A stretch of DNA of 64,000 nucleotides from Bettongia penicillata ogilbyi (GCA_023548195.1 JAJHZJ010000419.1:1526273-1590272); one strand, 5' to 3'; positions 11,287 to 23,285 are shown, counted from the stretch's first letter. Notes: generated by a model not told the origin, from the letters alone. Numbers and translations are program-made.

Positions 11287-11345
11287 ACCAGCATTTATTA
11301 AGTGCCTACTGTGTGCTAGGTACTGTAGTAAGCACAGAGGCCAGA
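11287..11345 (+). mobile_element. CATTTATTAAGC-type repeat, short 5' piece
   Basis: 'accagcatttattaagtgcc' then 'tactgtgtgctaggtactg'. Confidence 0.6.
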
Positions 11346-11389
11346 TGAGGAGAAACTGAAGCCCAGGTCTGGGTAAAGACCTTCAGGTG

Positions 11390-11490
11390 AGAGAGAGAAA
11401 GAGAAAGAGAGAGACAGAGACAGAGACAAAGACAGAGACAGAGAGAAAAACAGAGAGAGACAGACACAGAGAGATAGAGAGAGATACAAT
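11390..11490. repeat. (GA)n / (GACAGA)n microsatellite
   Basis: Purine tract of GAGAGA, GACAGA and GAAAGA units. Reverse-strand Leu/Ser-rich open frames across it are repeat artefacts. Confidence 0.95.
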
Positions 11491-11779
11491 GTTGTATTTG
11501 GGAAATAGCTGTAGACCAACCTGACTGGATAGTAGAGTACAAAGAAGAGAGTGACAGGAAACATTACTCCATGAGTTTGAACTGAGTGTCCCAGTTTCTA
11601 CTACTCCTAAAGGGGAAGGCTTAGTATATTCCACAATCTATTTACATTCCAGTCTTTTGCTCATGTTCTATCCTTGTGTTGCATTCTGTTTAAGGAAGGT
11701 TTACAATATCCAAGATAGAGTCTAGGATATATAATTAATGTAAAAAAGAATTAATTTCCTAATAGGTTTATTTATTAAA

Positions 11780-12015
11780 AGGCAGCTAGGTGGAACAGTG
11801 GATTAAAGTCAGGAAAACCTGAGTTTGAGTCTTGCTTCAGACACTTACGAGCTGTGCAACCGTGGACAGCTCACTTAACCCCTCAGTTTCTTCATCTCTA
11901 AAACAAGATAGTAGAGCCTACTTCCCAGTTGTTTCAAGGATCAAATGACTTAATGTAGGTAAAGTGTTTTGCAAACTTTAAAGTACAATATAAAGCTTGG
12001 GTGCTAATAAATACA
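11780..12015 (+). mobile_element. tRNA-head SINE with MIR-like tail
   Basis: Head 'aaggcagctaggtggaacag', then 'tcacttaacccctcagtttc'. The tail 'gtttcaaggatcaaatgact' and 'gtgttttgcaaactttaaag' differs from the WSINE-like copies at 6.6 and 10.6 kb; related tails occur at 16.65 and 31.02 kb. Confidence 0.8.
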
Positions 12016-12162
12016 TTTGGCTTTCAGGTGATGTGTCATCTCTCTTTGGAAGTTCATTCTATAGAGCTTATTTTTCTCTAAGTTAGTTTTAAAGAGTTTA
12101 CTGAGGAGATTGGCAAAGATTTTAACCTCATAGTCAGCTATACCTCATCCTTTGGTATGAGA

Positions 12163-12236
12163 AAGGAAGGAAGGAATGAAAGAAGGAAGGAAGGAAGGAA
12201 GGTAGCAAGAAAGGAGGGAAATAAGGAAGGCAGGAT
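12163..12236. repeat. (GGAA)n imperfect microsatellite
   Basis: GAAGGAAGG units with interruptions. Confidence 0.85.
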
Positions 12237-12259
12237 GGATTCATTAAGCTTCTATATGT

Positions 12260-12490
12260 CAGGCAGCTAGGTGGCACAGAGGATAGAACACAGGATCTGA
12301 AGTCAGAAAAGACCTGGATTCAAATTTGCCCTCAGATATTTACTTACTATGACTTTGGGCAAGTCATTTAACCCTGTTTGCCTCAGTTTCCTCCTATAAA
12401 ATGAAAGGGAGAAGGAAATGGCAAACCAGTCTAATGTATCTGCCAAGAAAACTCTTAAAGGGGTCACAAAGAGTTGCACACAACAGAGTG
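12260..12490 (+). mobile_element. tRNA-derived marsupial SINE
   Basis: Head 'caggcagctaggtggcacag', body 'ctttgggcaagtcatttaac', tail 'ggaaatggcaaaccagtcta', ending in a decayed 'gagttgcacacaacagag'. Confidence 0.88.
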
Positions 12491-12712
12491 GCAGGCACTG
12501 TGCTAAGCATTTTTCAAGTTCTATCTCACTTGATCTTCACATCCATCCTGGGAGGTAGGTAGTATTATGTTCATTTTACAAATGAGAGAACCAAGGCAAA
12601 CAAAGGTTACATGACTATCTCAGGGGCCCCCAGATATTAAGTATGTGAGTCTAGATTTGAACTCAGAGTTTCCTGACTCCAGGTCCACCATTCTATCTAT
12701 TATTCTCCCTAG
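12490..12712 (+). mobile_element. MIR/Mar CORE-SINE
   Basis: 'ggcaggcactgtgctaagca', 'ctcacttgatcttcacatcc', 'cattttacaaatgagagaac', then 'tttgaactcagagtttcctg'. Directly abuts the preceding SINE. Confidence 0.75.
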
Positions 12713-12744
12713 CTGCAGAGAGACAGAGAAAATGAAGGTAAATA

Positions 12745-13090
12745 ATATATTTTTTTTTCCTGATTTAGCCAGAGATGCTGAGGGTCTTCACCTCTCAGAT
12801 CCATCTTTTTGAAGAGATCATTCTTTGCCTCAGTCACTCAAAGAGCCCTGTCTCAATCAAACTGAGCCAAGTTAAAGATCTTAGCTGGAAAAGGCCAAGG
12901 TCCCTCACTGCTCCCTGGGCCATCTCTACTTGTCCTGATCCATATCTGGTCACTGGACCCAGATGACTCTGGAGGAGAAAGTGAGGCTGGTGACCTTGCA
13001 CAGCCCTACTCACTGAAATCTAATTCAGTTGCATGTCATGGCATCACCTCCCTGAGGTCATGGTCCTTTCAGAGAATAAAAACAAACAGG
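12745..13090 (-). mobile_element. Repeat family F
   Basis: Reverse complement of the 31392-31735 copy. Plus-strand landmarks are 'gatcattctttgcctcagtc', 'ggccatctctacttgtcctg', 'gaggagaaagtgaggctggt' and 'catggcatcacctccctgag'. Confidence 0.75.
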
Positions 13091-13259
13091 AGCAACCTAC
13101 CTGCCTCTATAGGGACCAGCCTGTCTGTTGAGTTCTAATTTTTGGTCGAAACTCCAAAAAATTCTATTTTTTTCTTCTGCCAAAATACTTGGCAAGTTTC
13201 CCAGCAATTCCTCTAAAAGGCAGTTCTTTCTTCAGTAATTTATGTTATTGGATGTATCA

Positions 13260-13560
13260 AAAACTGAACTACATTTTTAAAAATTGCTTCTGTTTCTTCC
13301 TTATCTAGTCTGTTCTACTAAATTACTTTTAAAAAAAAGTTTTAACTACTCTTGATTTAATAGTTTGATATCTCATCTATCATTCTTTCATTTATAATTT
13401 TTCTCTTGATTTTTCTTGATATTCTAGACCTTTTATTCTTTCAGATGAGTTTCGTCCTTGCTTTGTTTAATTACATAAAGAACCCTTTAGAAAATTTGAT
13501 TGGTATAATACTAAACCTGTAAATTGGTTTAGGAATATGAGATTACTCCGGGCCATGGAC
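13260..13560 (-). mobile_element. L1 ORF2 3' fragment, decayed
   Basis: Plus-strand blocks 'ttgatattctagacctttta', 'ctttcagatgagtttcgtcc' and 'aatttgattggtataatact' are reverse complements of the region that follows the L1 reverse transcriptase domain; the sense version occurs at about 57.54-57.68 kb. Frames are broken. Confidence 0.5.
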
Positions 13561-14280
13561 TTTGGGGAGTGGAGGGAAGCAGTAATAAAAGCACCAGCAA
13601 AAGAGCTACTGACTTTTTCTGAAATTATTTTGTCTCTAAGAATTATCTTGTAAATTTTTGGCTTTTTGTCAATTTTCTTCTTTCAGTTTGTTTCATTATT
13701 TGGGGTGGGGCGCAATATTTATTTGTGGCAGTAAGGGGAGCTGCCTCTATGTAACTCCTCACTTTGCCACCTCTCCAAAATTCCAGATAGACTTCCAAAT
13801 AGTTTTAAAAACTGAAAATTAAAACTTTTTTTCAGCATTGTGGATTATTTCAACTTTATCTCGTTGGGACATGAGCACATGTCTCTTGGATTACCATCCC
13901 ATCCCATATGTTTACCCAGTTTTGCCTTTGATCACTTTCTGTCAACCACTTTTTTTGTAGAATTTTGTGACCAGGGCAGCTTAAGTTTAAAAGATTAAAG
14001 TCCTTTATTTAGATCTTGATTAGATTTCTCAATGGAAGACATAGAGAAACTCATTAATACCAAATTGAGATGATTGACAACATCTCTGTAATGGATGGCT
14101 TAGAGTACCCTTAGTCAGGGTGCTTGTTGACCCACTGGCACCTCTTTGAAGATGATTAAGTCTTAGCCTGCAGCGATGCAGCACATGGGAAATTGGGAAT
14201 TAATGACTGAGTGAACTGAGAGAAGTAGATGGATGTTAGAGATGTTAAAATCTATAGGACTTGGAAACTGATTAGATATG
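13560..14280. other. Non-coding DNA, no clear repeat
   Basis: No convincing feature recognised. Confidence 0.3.
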
Positions 14281-14284
14281 TGGG

Positions 14285-14900
14285 GTGAGGTGAGAAGCTG
14301 AGGATGATTCCAAGGTTGTTAACCTAATTTCTCTGACAGAAATAGAAAGTTAAGGAAGAAAACTTTGGTATGTTGGGTGGGAGGAGAATAATGAGTCTTA
14401 TTTTGTACAGGCTAAGTTTGAGGCATCTTTAGGACATCCAATTTAAAAAGTCTAATGGCAGTTAGTGATGTGAGACTTTAATTCAAGAGAGATAGATTAA
14501 ATATATAAATCTGAGAGTCATCTGCATAGAGATGATAATTAAAACCATGATTGTTGGTGAGATGGTGTAAGAGTATAGAGGAACAAACAAAGAGCAGAAG
14601 GCTGAGTCAGAGCCATGGAGCCCACCATTGGGGGACGTTTGGAATATGCTTGCTGAATCTTGCCAATAAGACTGTTAAGGGACATTTAAACAAGTAGGAG
14701 GAGAATCCAGAGTATTCAGTATCATGAAAACCCATAGCGTTCCGAGTACTGTATTAAGAAGCAGAGGGTGTTTAACAATGTCAAATGTTGCAGAGGTCAT
14801 CAAAGAAGGGGACTGAGAAAAAGACTGTCAGATTTGGCAATTAAGAGATCATTAGTGACTTTAGAGACAGCAGTTTCAGATGAGTGACTAGGTTAGCATT
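14285..14900 (-). pseudogene. L2-type reverse transcriptase relic
   Basis: Read on the minus strand, the block follows the RT core of L2/CR1 LINEs. Positions 14534 down to 14511 encode HLYADDSQ, the catalytic YADD box of this clade with its usual neighbours. Upstream of it in element orientation (14829-14888) is the segment that in L2 encodes a 'KVTNDLL'-like stretch; downstream (14293-14420) lies the thumb-proximal part. Indels and stops break the frame, so no product is expected. Purine-rich DNA to about 15290 may be further L2. The L2 assignment comes from the remembered family sequence. Confidence 0.75.
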
Positions 14901-16640
14901 CAGATTATAAAAGGTTAGAAGGAATGAGAGGAGAGGAAATGCGAATAAGGAAAATAGACAGCTTTTTCTAGGAGTTTGTCAGTAAAGAAGAGAACAGATA
15001 TAGGATGATATCTTGTCAGGCTGATAGTGAGAATTTTGTTTTGTTTTTTTAAAGGATGAGAGAGACTTGAGCAATTTTGTTGGCACGGGGTAAAAATAAG
15101 TACCTAGGGAGAGACAGAAGATTAAAGAGAGGTATGGTTTAATTTGGGGGGAAAGTTTGCAGGAGGAGATGTAAGAGAGGATGAAATCAAAGGCACAGGA
15201 CAACTTCTTTACCAAAACAGGACCCAAGGAGACAGTATGGGATGATAGCAAAGGGTTTTAAGATGTAGAGAAATGAAGATGAGGTTGTACCTAAACTGGT
15301 TCTATTTTTTTCCATTCAAAGGCCATTGAAGCAATGCTTTATTGATCTTGTTAAAATAAATTTTGTATTTTGAAAATACTAAACAATAAATCATTTCTCT
15401 GACTCCCTGCTCATATAACTAACCAGATTGTATACTGAAAAGAGTCTTAAAGAGTGAATTAATTTCAGCCTTTTTTCCATTTGATTATGATTTTTCTGTG
15501 CTCTACCAACATGACCACTTTAATTGGAATAGAATTGGATGCTGAGAAATATGTGTATTCTTTAATATTGCCATTTAAGAGTTGACATATATAAACTAAT
15601 TTAAAAAAAATTCATTCAACTCCCTATTTCCCTTTTTATTTATTATGATTCATTTTTGAGTGTATATATTTATTTTTATTTTATTATATATTATTAAATA
15701 TATACATGTGTCCTACTTCCCCCAACTGTGTGCCAAACCTGCCTTCTACTCTCTATGTACTTCTTTCTTTTATTCACCTTTTCATCTTTTACTCTGACAA
15801 CAGACATCCATCAGCTTCTTTAACTTCTTCTCTACTTGCAATATATTAACCACATTAGCTTTAAAAACTCACCTATAGTTTGAAACAAGCATTCAGAACA
15901 AAGTAGTAGCTCACAAATATTTCCAGAAAACTGGAGAAAAGGAGTCAAGGTGAAATTAAACGGATGAGATTGCCTATATCTTAGACTTTACTCCCATACC
16001 AGGATGATAAGTGAAAGGTAAATGTAGCAAGACAAAGCCAGGTCAAAGATGACAAAGTGAAAGCAGAATGTATGTAGGTGCTATTTTTATCCCCATTTTA
16101 AAGATGAGAAGACTGATCTATAACATATAGGGCCAAACATTGGTTGACCAGGAACTTAGAGACCCAGGTAAGAGAACAAGTAGGAAAGTGATTAACTAAA
16201 GAAGTAGGTCAGAAGTCAGAGAAGTGGTTAAGACCTGAAGAATGCATACACACCAAATGCCAAGGCCAAGCAAGAGGAAAGAACAAAACATGAAGCCCAG
16301 AGAAAAGAAAACTGAAGCTACAGTAATTTCTACCTCACCTAGAGTCGCTTATATGCTTTTTCCTAGGACAGAAATCAGGTCAAAAGTGTGATCAGTTGGG
16401 AGTAGGGGGAAGAATGAGTTATTTTAGAGACATGGTACAAAGTTTATTGACTTGAGCAGGGAATGGGAGGCATTAACTAGGATTAGGGGTGGGAAAGATA
16501 CAGATATTAACTCAGAATCTTTCTTTTAATTCACCAATTAACTATAGAGGATCTTGGGCAGTTTTCTTTCTTTTCCAGCTCTCAAAGTCTAAGAATAACT
16601 CTTCTACTTGTGTACTCATTAGATCTATATACTGTTGATG
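14900..16640. other. AT-rich non-coding DNA with minor repeat traces
   Basis: A purine-rich stretch (to 15290) may continue the L2 relic. A CORE-like 'tttttatccccattttaaag' lies at about 16085. No gene was recognised. Confidence 0.35.
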
Positions 16641-16649
16641 CGGACAGCT

Positions 16650-16895
16650 TGTGCAATGGTTAGACCACTGGGTCTGGAGTCAGGATAAATCCAAATTCAA
16701 ATCCAGCCTCCGATACTTACTAGCTGTATGACCCTGGGCAAATCATCTAACCTGTTTGCCTTAATTTCCTGAACTGTAAAATAATAGCATTCACTTCCCT
16801 CACAGGGTTGTTGTGAGGATCAAATGAAAAAATATTTGTAAAACACACTTAACATAATTCCTGGTACATAGTAGGGCACCACCTAAATGCTTATT
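16650..16895 (+). mobile_element. tRNA-head SINE with MIR-like tail
   Basis: 'gatgcggacagcttgtgcaa' decayed head, 'tgtatgaccctgggcaaatc', then 'cacagggttgttgtgaggat' and a 'gtacatagtagggcaccacc' tail. Confidence 0.8.
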
Positions 16896-17088
16896 TCCTG
16901 CCCCCAACACACCATTCTAACAACAACAAAATCAGATGCCTTAGTATTCTTATAGTGGGATTTTATATGAGTTATCTTAGGTTGTATATCATGGTTGCAA
17001 TCTTATTGGAAATAGAATTTTTGTTCAGCAAATATGAGTTATATAAAATCAAGTTAGAAGCTGTAATGGCAATCACTTTAGGATCTTT

Positions 17089-17626
17089 TGCTGTTTTTGT
17101 TTTACTAAAAGTGCCTCTGATTGAATAATGTGATTGGGGAGGATCTTTCCCATCCAATGATGGGCCTGCCCATTGTGGGAAGCTTGGGGAGTTGTTTTGT
17201 AGGAGGGTCCCAAGTACCTTTTGTTTTTTTTCTATTGAGGCACTGGGTCAGAAGGTTACGCTCTCTGGCTCTAAAATGTGTATAAATACTCTGAGAGTGA
17301 GGTTTTATTTGGGGGGCTTAGTTTTTGGAATAAGGTCTGTGTGCCAGATGAGACTATGGGAAGCCATTAAGTAGCCCCCTCTTCTCTCCCCCTTCTCTGC
17401 TTTTTGAAAACCCAAATGTTGGCACATCCCTCACCCATAAAGATATATGTATGTTAGTGATCAGGCAGTTTGGAAGTGCTGTCTGTTGATTTTTGATTTC
17501 TCTGAAATTTTGACTTTGATTTTTCTCTGATACCTGTGCTTGATTAAAGTGATTTAAAAGTTACCTTTCTTTTTATGAATGCAGACAGGAGGCCCCCCTG
17601 TGAATGTTAGGGTGCTTACTGACACA
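17089..17626 (+). mobile_element. Candidate solo LTR or LTR-like repeat, copy B
   Basis: 538 bp collinear with 2156-2693. Shared landmarks are 'ggaggatctttccca', 'cccattgtggga', 'ctctgagagtgaggtttta', 'gtgcttgattaaagtgatt' and 'ctttctttttatgaatgcag'. TATAAA lies at 17281-17286 and ATTAAA at 17543-17548. No primer-binding site, polypurine tract or clear target duplication was seen beside it. Substitutions are too many for the pair to be the two LTRs of one recent provirus. Confidence 0.5.
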
Positions 17627-17639
17627 GAAGCATTGAAGA

Positions 17640-18950
17640 TCCTATCACAATTCTTTCTTCTAGAGATGGAATGAGCCAGATGGCATCAATGTAGTCTGAA
17701 TGCCTACTGAAAGATACATGTATGATAAGTTTAACATCTACCAGGGTTTACTCACTTCGTGGCTTAGACCTACCCTTCCCTCTTCCTTCCTGGGACAAGA
17801 ACTAGCCTTCCTAAAGGGAAATGAGGCTATCCCTCAGATCTGATTGGCCCACTTCCCATACATAGCTTCTTGGTCACCTGAGAGCATAAAAAGTCCCAGC
17901 CACATGGACTCTGAGCCCCAAGAAGTTGGATTTCTGAAGGCCACTCAAAGTATCAATTTCTTCATCATATTCTCTAATGACCAGACATCGTTTCACTCGG
18001 AGACAAAATGGAGCTTGTGTCCAGAGAAACTCAGTTCTATTGTATCTTTGTTAAATAGGCAAATTAAACATCCTTTTGTTAGCTGATTAATGCTTCATTT
18101 CATCCCAACATCAAAACTGATTTGGTGTTCTTGTGCTAGTTTTAGAGCCTATTCCAACCACATGGAAGGGGGAATTTTCCCATCCCCATTTCCCATTCCT
18201 TCTGATTTCCCTGCTTACCATCCAAGGAGACGTTAAACATTTTGCTCTTGGCATTCAAAGTTTAGGTGCCTAAGATAGAAACAAAAGATTCAGTTCCTTC
18301 TTGCTGGTCTTAAGTATCTGTTGGCTTCCTTTGTACCATAGATAGTGATAATATTTAGAACTTTAATAAGGACCAGAGCTTGAATTAAGAAGAACCTGGA
18401 CCTAATAGTCTCTGAAGTAGGCTCAGAGAATGCCTCTTGCATCAAATCAAGTCAAATAGGGCTGACAGCATTCCTTATGAGATCTTAAACCCAAGACACT
18501 TTCTTGAATAATGGGACTTTTTCATATCTTAATATTTTGTGGACATGTACTATGTTATGGAGTGTTAATGGTAAAGAAAACACAGACAACCTGGGTTGTA
18601 ATTTCTATTGAAACTTTGTCAAATTCTGTTATCTTATTGTATTTACAACCTATGCAATTAAGAAATTCCTTTTTAATGGTCTAGTTATTCACTCATGGAG
18701 ACCATAAATCTGAAGGACACAGACCACCTTGGATTGTCCTAAAACAGATCTAATAAAACTGATTATTCCTGTACAAAGTCAGTCAGATTTTAATATCTGG
18801 CTCCATGAATCCACATATTGTCAACTTTAAGGGAATAATAATAATAAAAAAAAAAGTATGCATTTAGCCTGTTGCCTTTTCTTTAACCAAACTTTCAGGT
18901 TAACAAGAGTAACTGACAACTTTGCAAAGCTCTGCCTTACTTAAATACAA
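17640..18950. other. Non-coding DNA, no recognised feature
   Basis: A short frame near 17844-18086 has no recognisable domain. Otherwise nothing was identified. Confidence 0.35.
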
Positions 18951-18954
18951 TTCA

Positions 18955-19045
18955 CTTACAAGTCAAGACATCACCCTCCAGATATCATTGGTCTTCTCTG
19001 AAAAGGAAGGATGAACAGCAAACAATAACAATTTCCCATATGCAA
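18955..19045 (-). mobile_element. Repeat family F, 5' end fragment
   Basis: 'caagtcaagacatcaccctc' then 'ggtcttctctgaaaaggaag', the reverse complement of the family F start. Confidence 0.55.
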
Positions 19046-19059
19046 TATAATGTGACAGG

Positions 19060-19350
19060 ACTGACTGGGGACACCTTCGGACTTGGAGTGGACAGAACTG
19101 GGTTCAAGCCTGAGTTTAGACTCTTCTTAGCTGTGTGATCCCATACAAGTCAGATAACCTTTGTGAGATTCAATATCAAATGGGGTGAGGGGGAAAGTTA
19201 ACATTTATTTAGTGATATATGGTTTGCAAAGCATTTTACATATATATCCTAGTGGATCCTCACACCCATCCTCTGACGTGGGTGTTATTATTATCATCCC
19301 GGTTTTACAGATGTAGAAACTGAATTACACCATCTCAGGCAGGTCATGAG
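19060..19350 (+). mobile_element. Decayed tRNA-head SINE followed by a CORE-SINE
   Basis: 19060-19165 carries 'aactgggttcaagcctgagt' and 'tagctgtgtgatcccataca'. 19195-19350 carries 'tggtttgcaaagcattttac' and 'ccggttttacagatgtagaa'. Confidence 0.55.
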
Positions 19351-19359
19351 GAAAATGAT

Positions 19360-20680
19360 CTATGAATCTTAAAACAACCTGTAAATGTGAACCCATATTA
19401 TTATGACTAGATGACAACTAGAAACCTGGCTCCCACTGGGAGTCACCTCATTTTTTTCTCAAATTAGGCAGAAACTTTACTGAGCCTGGTGAATATGCAT
19501 TCCCTGACAGATAGCAGAAAGCCATGTATATTAAGCAATAAATATTTTCAAACTTAAGTAACAATGTAAGAGTCAAGGAAATATTTTCCCATTGAAGTGT
19601 CTAATATAGCAAATCTTAACAAAATTACAAGTGACCGTGGTTGGAAAAAGACAGACTCTCCTCATTCTTTTCTTTTCACATTGGATTTTCTTTGAAATCA
19701 ATAGAAATTCAAGTTTGGAAGAAATGACCAGGTAGTTATAAGATCATAAGATATAGACTATTTGTGAATTTTAATTAATAAAAATAATCAAAGACTTAAA
19801 AATAAGACAAGTGAATGGAATGAAATTACAGCAGATTGTGCATGAGCATCCCAGGAATCTGATAATATTACAAGTCATTTAAAATCTTTCCAGCAGGTTC
19901 CATGTGGTGGTTGTTTCTCAAGCTGTGGGCAAAATTTATTTTTCAGTTGTATTTTACATAATAAAAGGAATCTTCCAAATCTTCACAGCCAATTAACTTT
20001 CAGTTACATTGTCCATCCTTCTCTACACACATCTCTATTTCATTTTGTGATACATATAGAGAAAAAAATCAACTCTCTTATAAATGAAATGGGATGTATT
20101 TATATTAGCATCCACATTTGGAAACTCATTCATCAAATTAGCTCAACTATTAGCTAATAGTCAAGAGTCTACCAAATGATCAGCAGGCACACATTGGCAC
20201 AATCTAATCAGTGACAAGATGAATGCCAGCTTATTGTTGTGTAGTAGATTGGCTCCTTCAGGCACACTGTTAAGGGATTCATTCGGTCTTACTGTGCCTG
20301 AAACACAAATTTATTGATTACTTCTATATAGTTATTAATTCTTTGACTTTAGCATATTGATATTTTATTAGAAAAGACAACTGCATGTGTGTAAAGAACT
20401 AATATGAATACCACAGTCACTTTAGGAATGGATTACCACGCTATGTACTTTCACAGTTTTAGAATGTTCCAAATGGGAAACAGAGGTATTAATGATGCTA
20501 GAGGCTTAAGCTGGTAAAGAGTGGGAAAGGGAAGGGACAAAAGCTGTAGTGTCACAATTGTATCTAAGGGCATTTTGACATTGTATGGGTATGAAGTATG
20601 AATTTAAGTATCAACATTTACCGAGTTGATTCTGCTTCTAAAAAAAGCATTGAAATATAATAACAATAAGAGCTATTACT
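19360..20680. other. AT-rich non-repetitive-looking DNA
   Basis: No coding potential or recognised repeat. The lack of repeats over about 1.3 kb is mildly unusual here. Confidence 0.35.
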
Positions 20681-20744
20681 AATTAGAGTTATCATTAATA
20701 CTTTATATTATTAATAATTATTCATTCTGATATTGCACTTTAAG

Positions 20745-20915
20745 ATTTGTACAATGCCTTACATGTTATAACTCCACAACTACCCTTGAGGCAGATGTTA
20801 TTATTATCCCCATTTCACAGACAAGAAGACTGAGGCTAGAAGAGGTAAAAGTAACTTCTTCAGGATTAAACAGCTAGCAATTGTGTGAGGCAGGTTTTGA
20901 ACTCAGGTCTTCCTA
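20745..20915 (+). mobile_element. CORE-SINE
   Basis: 'ttattattatccccatttca', 'agaagactgaggctagaaga', 'gaggcaggttttgaactcag'. Confidence 0.7.
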
Positions 20916-20919
20916 TTCA

Positions 20920-21640
20920 CCGAGAAGCTGAATGACTTGCATGAAATAATAAAATACCTCAAATAAATTAACTACTGTAGTTCCTTGTTTGTTAAAGGTT
21001 GGCTATTAATGGGGTTGGAATATCTACAGGTCTGACCTTGGAGACCAGACAACTCTTATGGTGCTTGGTTATGCTAATGAAACTAAGAACCAATTCTGAA
21101 TACATCTTCTGCAGATGACCATCGAAACTGGCTTTTTATGATCAGACTCACAGCTTTGTCACTTGACTTGTGTGAACAACTGAACTGATCAGTGGCCACC
21201 ACATGACCTCCATCCCTTCTTTTAAGTGTTCATTGAGTGAGCATAAAAACTGTTAGGGAGTTGAGGTTGAAGGAACAAATAAGCCAGATTTTCTCTTCAA
21301 TTTACAGGTAACTTGTGCAAGGAGTCATGAATCACGTCAAAGATTTAAGGGGATTACTGAGAGTACAAGCTTGCCCCCTTCAAAGTAATAACTGTTCAGA
21401 GAAATTTTCATAATAATGGTTGCTTTTAATTAAAGAACAGCAAAGTTTAATTTATTTTACTTCTATAATAAAACTTTGGTTCCTTGGTTCTGAAGTTTTT
21501 AAAAAGAAATAATTCTGAGCCTTTCTGGTGTTACTTGTATGTAATAGTAATCTAAATATTAGTCTTAACACTCTGAAGGTAACACAAGAGGTTTCTCTCC
21601 CCGCACATGTATATAGTAAAGGCAGAAATATTGCTTCAGG
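20920..21640. other. Non-coding DNA, nothing recognised
   Basis: No feature supported. Confidence 0.35.
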
Positions 21641-21865
21641 GCATGTTTGCTTTTATGTGTTTAGATATTATACACATGGATATATGTGCATAACATATAC
21701 TATATGAATGTGTGGGTTTATGTGCATGTATAGATGCAATTATGTATATATGCAATGCATGTGTATATATGTGCATATATACCCACATCTACATATATGT
21801 TCTTATGTATGAATACACACAGATAGACAGACAGACAGATAGATAATGATATACATGTGGTTGAA

Positions 21866-21866
<1 letters not shown>
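21640..21866. repeat. TATATG-rich low-complexity with a (GACA)/(GATA) tract
   Basis: Alternating purine-pyrimidine ATGTATATG units, then CAGATAGACAGACAGACAGA at about 21820-21846. Confidence 0.8.

Positions 21867-21913
<47 letters not shown>
21867..21913. repeat. (CA)n microsatellite, perfect run
   Basis: About 23 uninterrupted CA units. Cys-Val and Thr-His frames across it are artefacts. Confidence 0.98.
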
Positions 21914-21914
<1 letters not shown>

Positions 21915-22029
21915 AAAGGAGAAGAATTAGCCTCTAGGTCCTGTGCAGCTTTAATGTTAACATCATCCAACAAAAAGTTAAAGGGTATAAGAATGTCTTT
22001 TTTTTTTTTTAAGATAGTAGTTTATTAAA

Positions 22030-22320
22030 TTTTCTAGTCTCTCGGCCCAACTCTATGTGATTTAACATTGGCCTCTGACTGCTCCCTGCCTTCCTCATTC
22101 TTCATTTTCTGGGCAGATCACTAGTGTTATGAAGATAATTAGGGACCCCTGCTAAGCCATCTAAGGCTGGAATCTTGAGGCTAATTAAAATGGAATGTGC
22201 TACATATGTAGGCAGCTGATAAAGCCTTGCAGTCAGCTACCTGGAACTGTGTCATCTGCAGAGGACGGAGACAAAGAAAGATGAGGATAATAAATTAACT
22301 GAGGTCTTTTTTAGTCATAT
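22030..22320. promoter_or_regulatory. Candidate conserved non-coding block
   Basis: Non-repetitive sequence with balanced composition and two homeodomain-core motifs: 'gataattagg' (about 22134) and 'ctaattaaaat' (about 22182). No ORF or recognised repeat. A regulatory role is only inferred and needs cross-species alignment. Confidence 0.25.
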
Positions 22321-22719
22321 GTGTAAATACAAATTTCAGGTGGTCTACAGATCCAGCATATTATACTAATAGTTTTTGGTATTAGACTGAATTTAACACA
22401 TACTATGAAGAAATTCCCATGATATCCCTGTGAAGTAGAGAGCAAGAATTAATACTTCTGTAATAAAAGGAAAGCACGTGAGGCTCAGAGGTTGCAGTTT
22501 CTAAAGGTCACTCAAGAAGATGGTGGCAGTCTCAAAGACAAATGCAGTCATAACTTCCACTATCTGTTTCATTACATGGCAATTCTTCCTTTATCTACTG
22601 TGTAACCTTTTTATACTTTCATTTTAAATAAACATGAAACACCTACTATGATAGCAGTTGGGATCTCTTCCTGAATTTGTGAGAACCGGAGAACTCTGAA
22701 GAAATTAAACACTTTACAG

Positions 22720-22842
22720 TACAGTGGAAACAGCTCTGGTGTCTGAGGACCTGTTTTCAGGTACTCATATCCCACCTTGGATGCTTGCTACATATGTGAC
22801 CTTGGGTAAGTTCCTTAAACTCCCTGAACCTCAGTTTCCTCA
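22720..22842 (+). mobile_element. MIR-like SINE fragment
   Basis: 'acagctctggtgtctgagga', 'gtgaccttgggtaagttcct', 'ctgaacctcagtttcctca'. Confidence 0.65.
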
Positions 22843-23029
22843 GGATGGTTGAACCATATGTCTTCTGGGGGGAGTCTTTTAGGCTCAATGGAACTAGAGA
22901 AATGGATAAAACCAGGCTGACTGAGTCCAGTACAAATTTATATTCTGTGATATCAGTTGAGCCCTCATGGCAGACAGCAGGCCAAGTCAAGTTAACCAAG
23001 CATGTATTAAATGTGTACTACATGTCAGA

Positions 23030-23285
23030 TGCAAGGGCAACTCCATGGCACAATGGATAGAGCGCCAGGTCCGAAGTCAGGGAGACTCATCTTCCTGAGT
23101 TTAAATCTGGTCTCATTAGTAACTATATGACTCTGAGCAAGTCATTTAACCCTGTTTGCCTCAGTTTCCTCATCTGTAAAATGATCTGGAGAAGGAAATG
23201 CTAAATCACTCTAGTATCTTTGCCAAGAAAAACTCCAATGGGGTCATGATGAGTGGGACAGGACTGAAACAACTGAACAACCAGC
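23030..23285 (+). mobile_element. tRNA-derived marsupial SINE, near full length
   Basis: 'actccatggcacaatggata' head, 'tgagcaagtcatttaaccct' body, 'ggagaaggaaatgctaaatc' tail ending 'actgaaacaactgaacaa'. Confidence 0.88.

Noticed and set aside
2156..17626. A 15-kb provirus bounded by the two LTR-like copies
   Set aside because: The copies are too diverged, no primer-binding site or retroviral genes were seen, and the interval contains unrelated L2, SINE and L1 pieces.
21718..22028. Cys-Val and Thr-His repeat ORFs
   Set aside because: Translations of the (CA)n/(GT)n microsatellite.
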